Shown here piece by piece: positions 62,441 through 64,000 of a stretch of DNA of 64,000 bases. The notes below the pieces were generated by a model. It was not told the DNA's origin, ran no database searches, and worked only from the letters and a program-made list of their open reading frames with translations. The DNA comes from Fodinibius sp964490705 (GTDB lineage: Bacteria > Bacteroidota > Rhodothermia > Balneolales > Balneolaceae): NCBI GenBank assembly GCA_964490705.1, contig CAZBCG010000006.1, positions 113,151 to 177,150 of the forward strand, in the 5' to 3' direction. The number at the start of each line of letters is the position of its first letter. Position 1 is the stretch's first letter. The position numbers were made by a program, and so were the translations under genes.

Positions 62441-63778
62441 GCCAAATTACCCGCCATTGATCCCGGAACCTACAATCCGGACGAAGATGTCCACAAGATT
62501 ACCGATTACCGGTGCGTCAGCCGGGACATGCAGCACAGCTCCATCAAGGAGCGGCTGTACCTACACCTGGATATGAACTGTTTCTACGCCCAGGTTGAGC
62601 AGCAGTGTTTCAAGCTCCACGGGCTGCCGGTCTATATCGGTGGGTGGTATAAAGGGGAACAGGGGATACCACGAGGCATTGTCGCCACCAGCTCGTATGA
62701 GGCCCGAGCCTTGGGGATCAAGACGGCCATGAGCGCCTACGAAGCCGAGCAGATTTGTCCCTACGTGATTGGCCTGCAAGCCGACTATGAAAAATACAAA
62801 GGCATCAGCGGGCTCATCGAAGACGTGCTCCGGGACTTTGCTCCGACTGTCGAAAAGTATTCGATGGATGAATACTTCCTGGACATTAACTTTTTGAAGA
62901 ACAAATCCCGTCAAGAAATCGAGCAATACGGCAAGGACCTTCGAAACCTAATCTACCAAGAGATCGGACTGGTTTGTTCCATTGGGATTTCCTACTCGAA
63001 GACCTACAGCAAATTGGCCAGCGACATCAACAAACCTGACGGGCTCACATTAATATTGGACAACGAGGAAGCAGCTGACCAGCTTGGGCCGATGTCTCTT
63101 GATGAGGTTTGGGGTATTGGGCCAAGGCGATATGCCAAGCTAAAGAAGAAGGGACTGCTGACCATTGCCGATGGCATCGACCGGGGATACCCGGTATTTC
63201 AGGAACTGTTTGGCCAGTACCAAGGCAAGATATTCTGGGAGATGGTGGCTGGGAAAGATCGAGCGCGGGTGCTTACCGACCAGCTCTCCCCGAAAGAGCA
63301 AGTCCATTACAACCATACCTTCAGCACCCGAACCGACGATCCGATCCAAGTGCGCGGAGAGATGATGCGGGGGATTGCCCGGCTGGGCTACCGGATGCGG
63401 GCCTATGGGATTCGGGCCCGGCAATACTTCTGCTTCATTGGCATTCAACACCAAGACCACAAAGGCATCGGGTTTCGGTTTAATACCGATGGAGTCACCA
63501 ACCTCGACGACTATATTCATTATGAGTGCTACCAAAAGGGGAAGCCGCGGATCCAGCACCTCCTTGACGCCGGATACGACCTGCGGCGAATGAGCGTTGG
63601 GACCGTCAAGGTTGACCATTCCAACCAGCAAGAGCTGTTTTTTTCTGAGGACGCCCAGCTACGAAATTTCCATCTCGTACAAGACGCCATTAATAATACC
63701 TATGGTGATAAAACAATAAGAAAGGCCTCCATCATGGATAGCGTACCCGGGAAAACCCATTTCCTGGAGCGATCGTGA
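62438..63778 (+). CDS. Y-family (DinB/UmuC-like) DNA polymerase
   Basis: 446 residues. Catalytic motifs: LHLDMNCFYAQVEQQ (~44, first Asp), GIVATSSYEARALGIKTAMS (~77-96), YSMDEYFLDI (~142-151; catalytic Asp-Glu), and helix-hairpin-helix VWGIGPRRYAKLKKKGL (~224). Little-finger domain ~300-400. Translesion polymerase, likely DNA-damage-induced. The GC-rich codon use differs from the AT-rich neighbours. A decayed copy of its 3' end lies at 50461-50692. Subfamily (IV or V-type) uncertain. Confidence 0.88.
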   Translation: MAKLPAIDPGTYNPDEDVHKITDYRCVSRDMQHSSIKERLYLHLDMNCFYAQVEQQCFKLHGLPVYIGGWYKGEQGIPRGIVATSSYEARALGIKTAMSAYEAEQICPYVIGLQADYEKYKGISGLIEDVLRDFAPTVEKYSMDEYFLDINFLKNKSRQEIEQYGKDLRNLIYQEIGLVCSIGISYSKTYSKLASDINKPDGLTLILDNEEAADQLGPMSLDEVWGIGPRRYAKLKKKGLLTIADGIDRGYPVFQELFGQYQGKIFWEMVAGKDRARVLTDQLSPKEQVHYNHTFSTRTDDPIQVRGEMMRGIARLGYRMRAYGIRARQYFCFIGIQHQDHKGIGFRFNTDGVTNLDDYIHYECYQKGKPRIQHLLDAGYDLRRMSVGTVKVDHSNQQELFFSEDAQLRNFHLVQDAINNTYGDKTIRKASIMDSVPGKTHFLERS

Positions 63779-64000
63779 ACTACGGAAGCAAGATATATTC
63801 TACTGCTGATGGAGCATGTTATCGGGAGATATTATGAGGATTAGCTCGTCGGGATAACATGTTATGATTGCCATTCACCACTGAGAAGGTTTATTTAGTA
63901 ACCTTATGAAGACTGATTGGGATTACCCGATCAGTATAAGACTAGGTTAGGTGTTTTTAAAATTTAGAGAATGCTTATGGAGAATAAAGTCAAACAAAAG
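63779..64000. other. Window end: inverted repeats and a possible gene start
   Basis: CATGTTATC near 63817 and GATAACATG near 63859 form a 9-bp inverted repeat; ACTGATTGGG/CCCGATCAGT at 63912-63936 forms a hairpin. ATG 63971 (MLMENKVKQK, open to the edge) may begin the next gene. Confidence 0.3.

Noticed and set aside
50185..64000. A complete island with defined right attachment site
   Set aside because: No second copy of the tRNA 3' end was found up to the window edge, so the right boundary is not set.

Overview
The window looks like chromosome from a Bacteroidota-type bacterium, most likely Balneolota/Rhodothermota (lineage is inference). The evidence is two SusC/SusD outer-membrane pairs, a gliding-type GldC protein, a type IX secretion (T9SS) sorting domain, few strong Shine-Dalgarno sites, and a textbook Bacteroidota promoter (TTG-N20-TATCTTTG) in front of the only tRNA. 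Codon usage is moderate-GC and even until about 50 kb.

Region 1 (1-13.6 kb) is housekeeping: a 5'-truncated DoxX gene, a YncE-like propeller, a zinc alcohol dehydrogenase, an isocitrate dehydrogenase, then a long minus-strand series: phosphodiesterase, TPR protein, alpha/beta hydrolase, rluB-scpB (overlapping), an AstE/AspA-like deacylase overlapping a GCS2-CBS ligase fusion, and priA. Region 2 (13.7-18.6 kb) is a SusC/SusD operon with its terminator and a 20-bp perfect palindrome upstream. Region 3 (19-31.9 kb) has yifB/comM, a DUF4342 gene, trxB, the three-gene pnt transhydrogenase, a broken four-helix-bundle gene, an MFS transporter, nth, a Memo-family protein with an added PqqD-like N-terminus, gldC, ahcY and a TlpA-type lipoprotein. 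Region 4 (32-41.9 kb) has a second SusC/SusD pair, then L-2-hydroxyglutarate oxidase, a large FAD/Fe-S dehydrogenase, a small lipoprotein that reads as a circularly permuted cupredoxin, and a rhodanese. Region 5 (42-50 kb) has recN, rluD, a large zinc metalloprotease, and an overlapping pair coding for an RsbW-like ATPase/GNAT fusion and a STAS protein.

Region 6 (50.2 kb to the end) is accessory. It begins at tRNA-Arg(ACG). Directly downstream lies a decayed 3' fragment of a Y-family DNA polymerase whose intact paralogue sits 13 kb away near the right edge. Between them are an InlB-repeat lipoprotein, a 2104-residue VWA/lipase/FN3/T9SS protein, an RCC1-repeat lipoprotein, a decayed reading frame, an orphan HigA abutting a broken winged-helix gene, a ParE-type toxin-antitoxin pair and a gene split by one base in a C4 run.

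The observations most worth following are: (i) the permuted cupredoxin; (ii) a two-part motif, TTTGTAAGGA-N13/14-GGTCTTACT, found three times, in front of yifB, in front of a terminator-bearing leader or small RNA upstream of recN, and in front of the four-helix-bundle gene, which suggests a shared (possibly ECF-sigma) promoter; (iii) the ATPase/GNAT-STAS partner-switch-like pair with altered catalytic residues; (iv) the PqqD-Memo fusion. No CRISPR array, intact transposase or intact integrase was seen.
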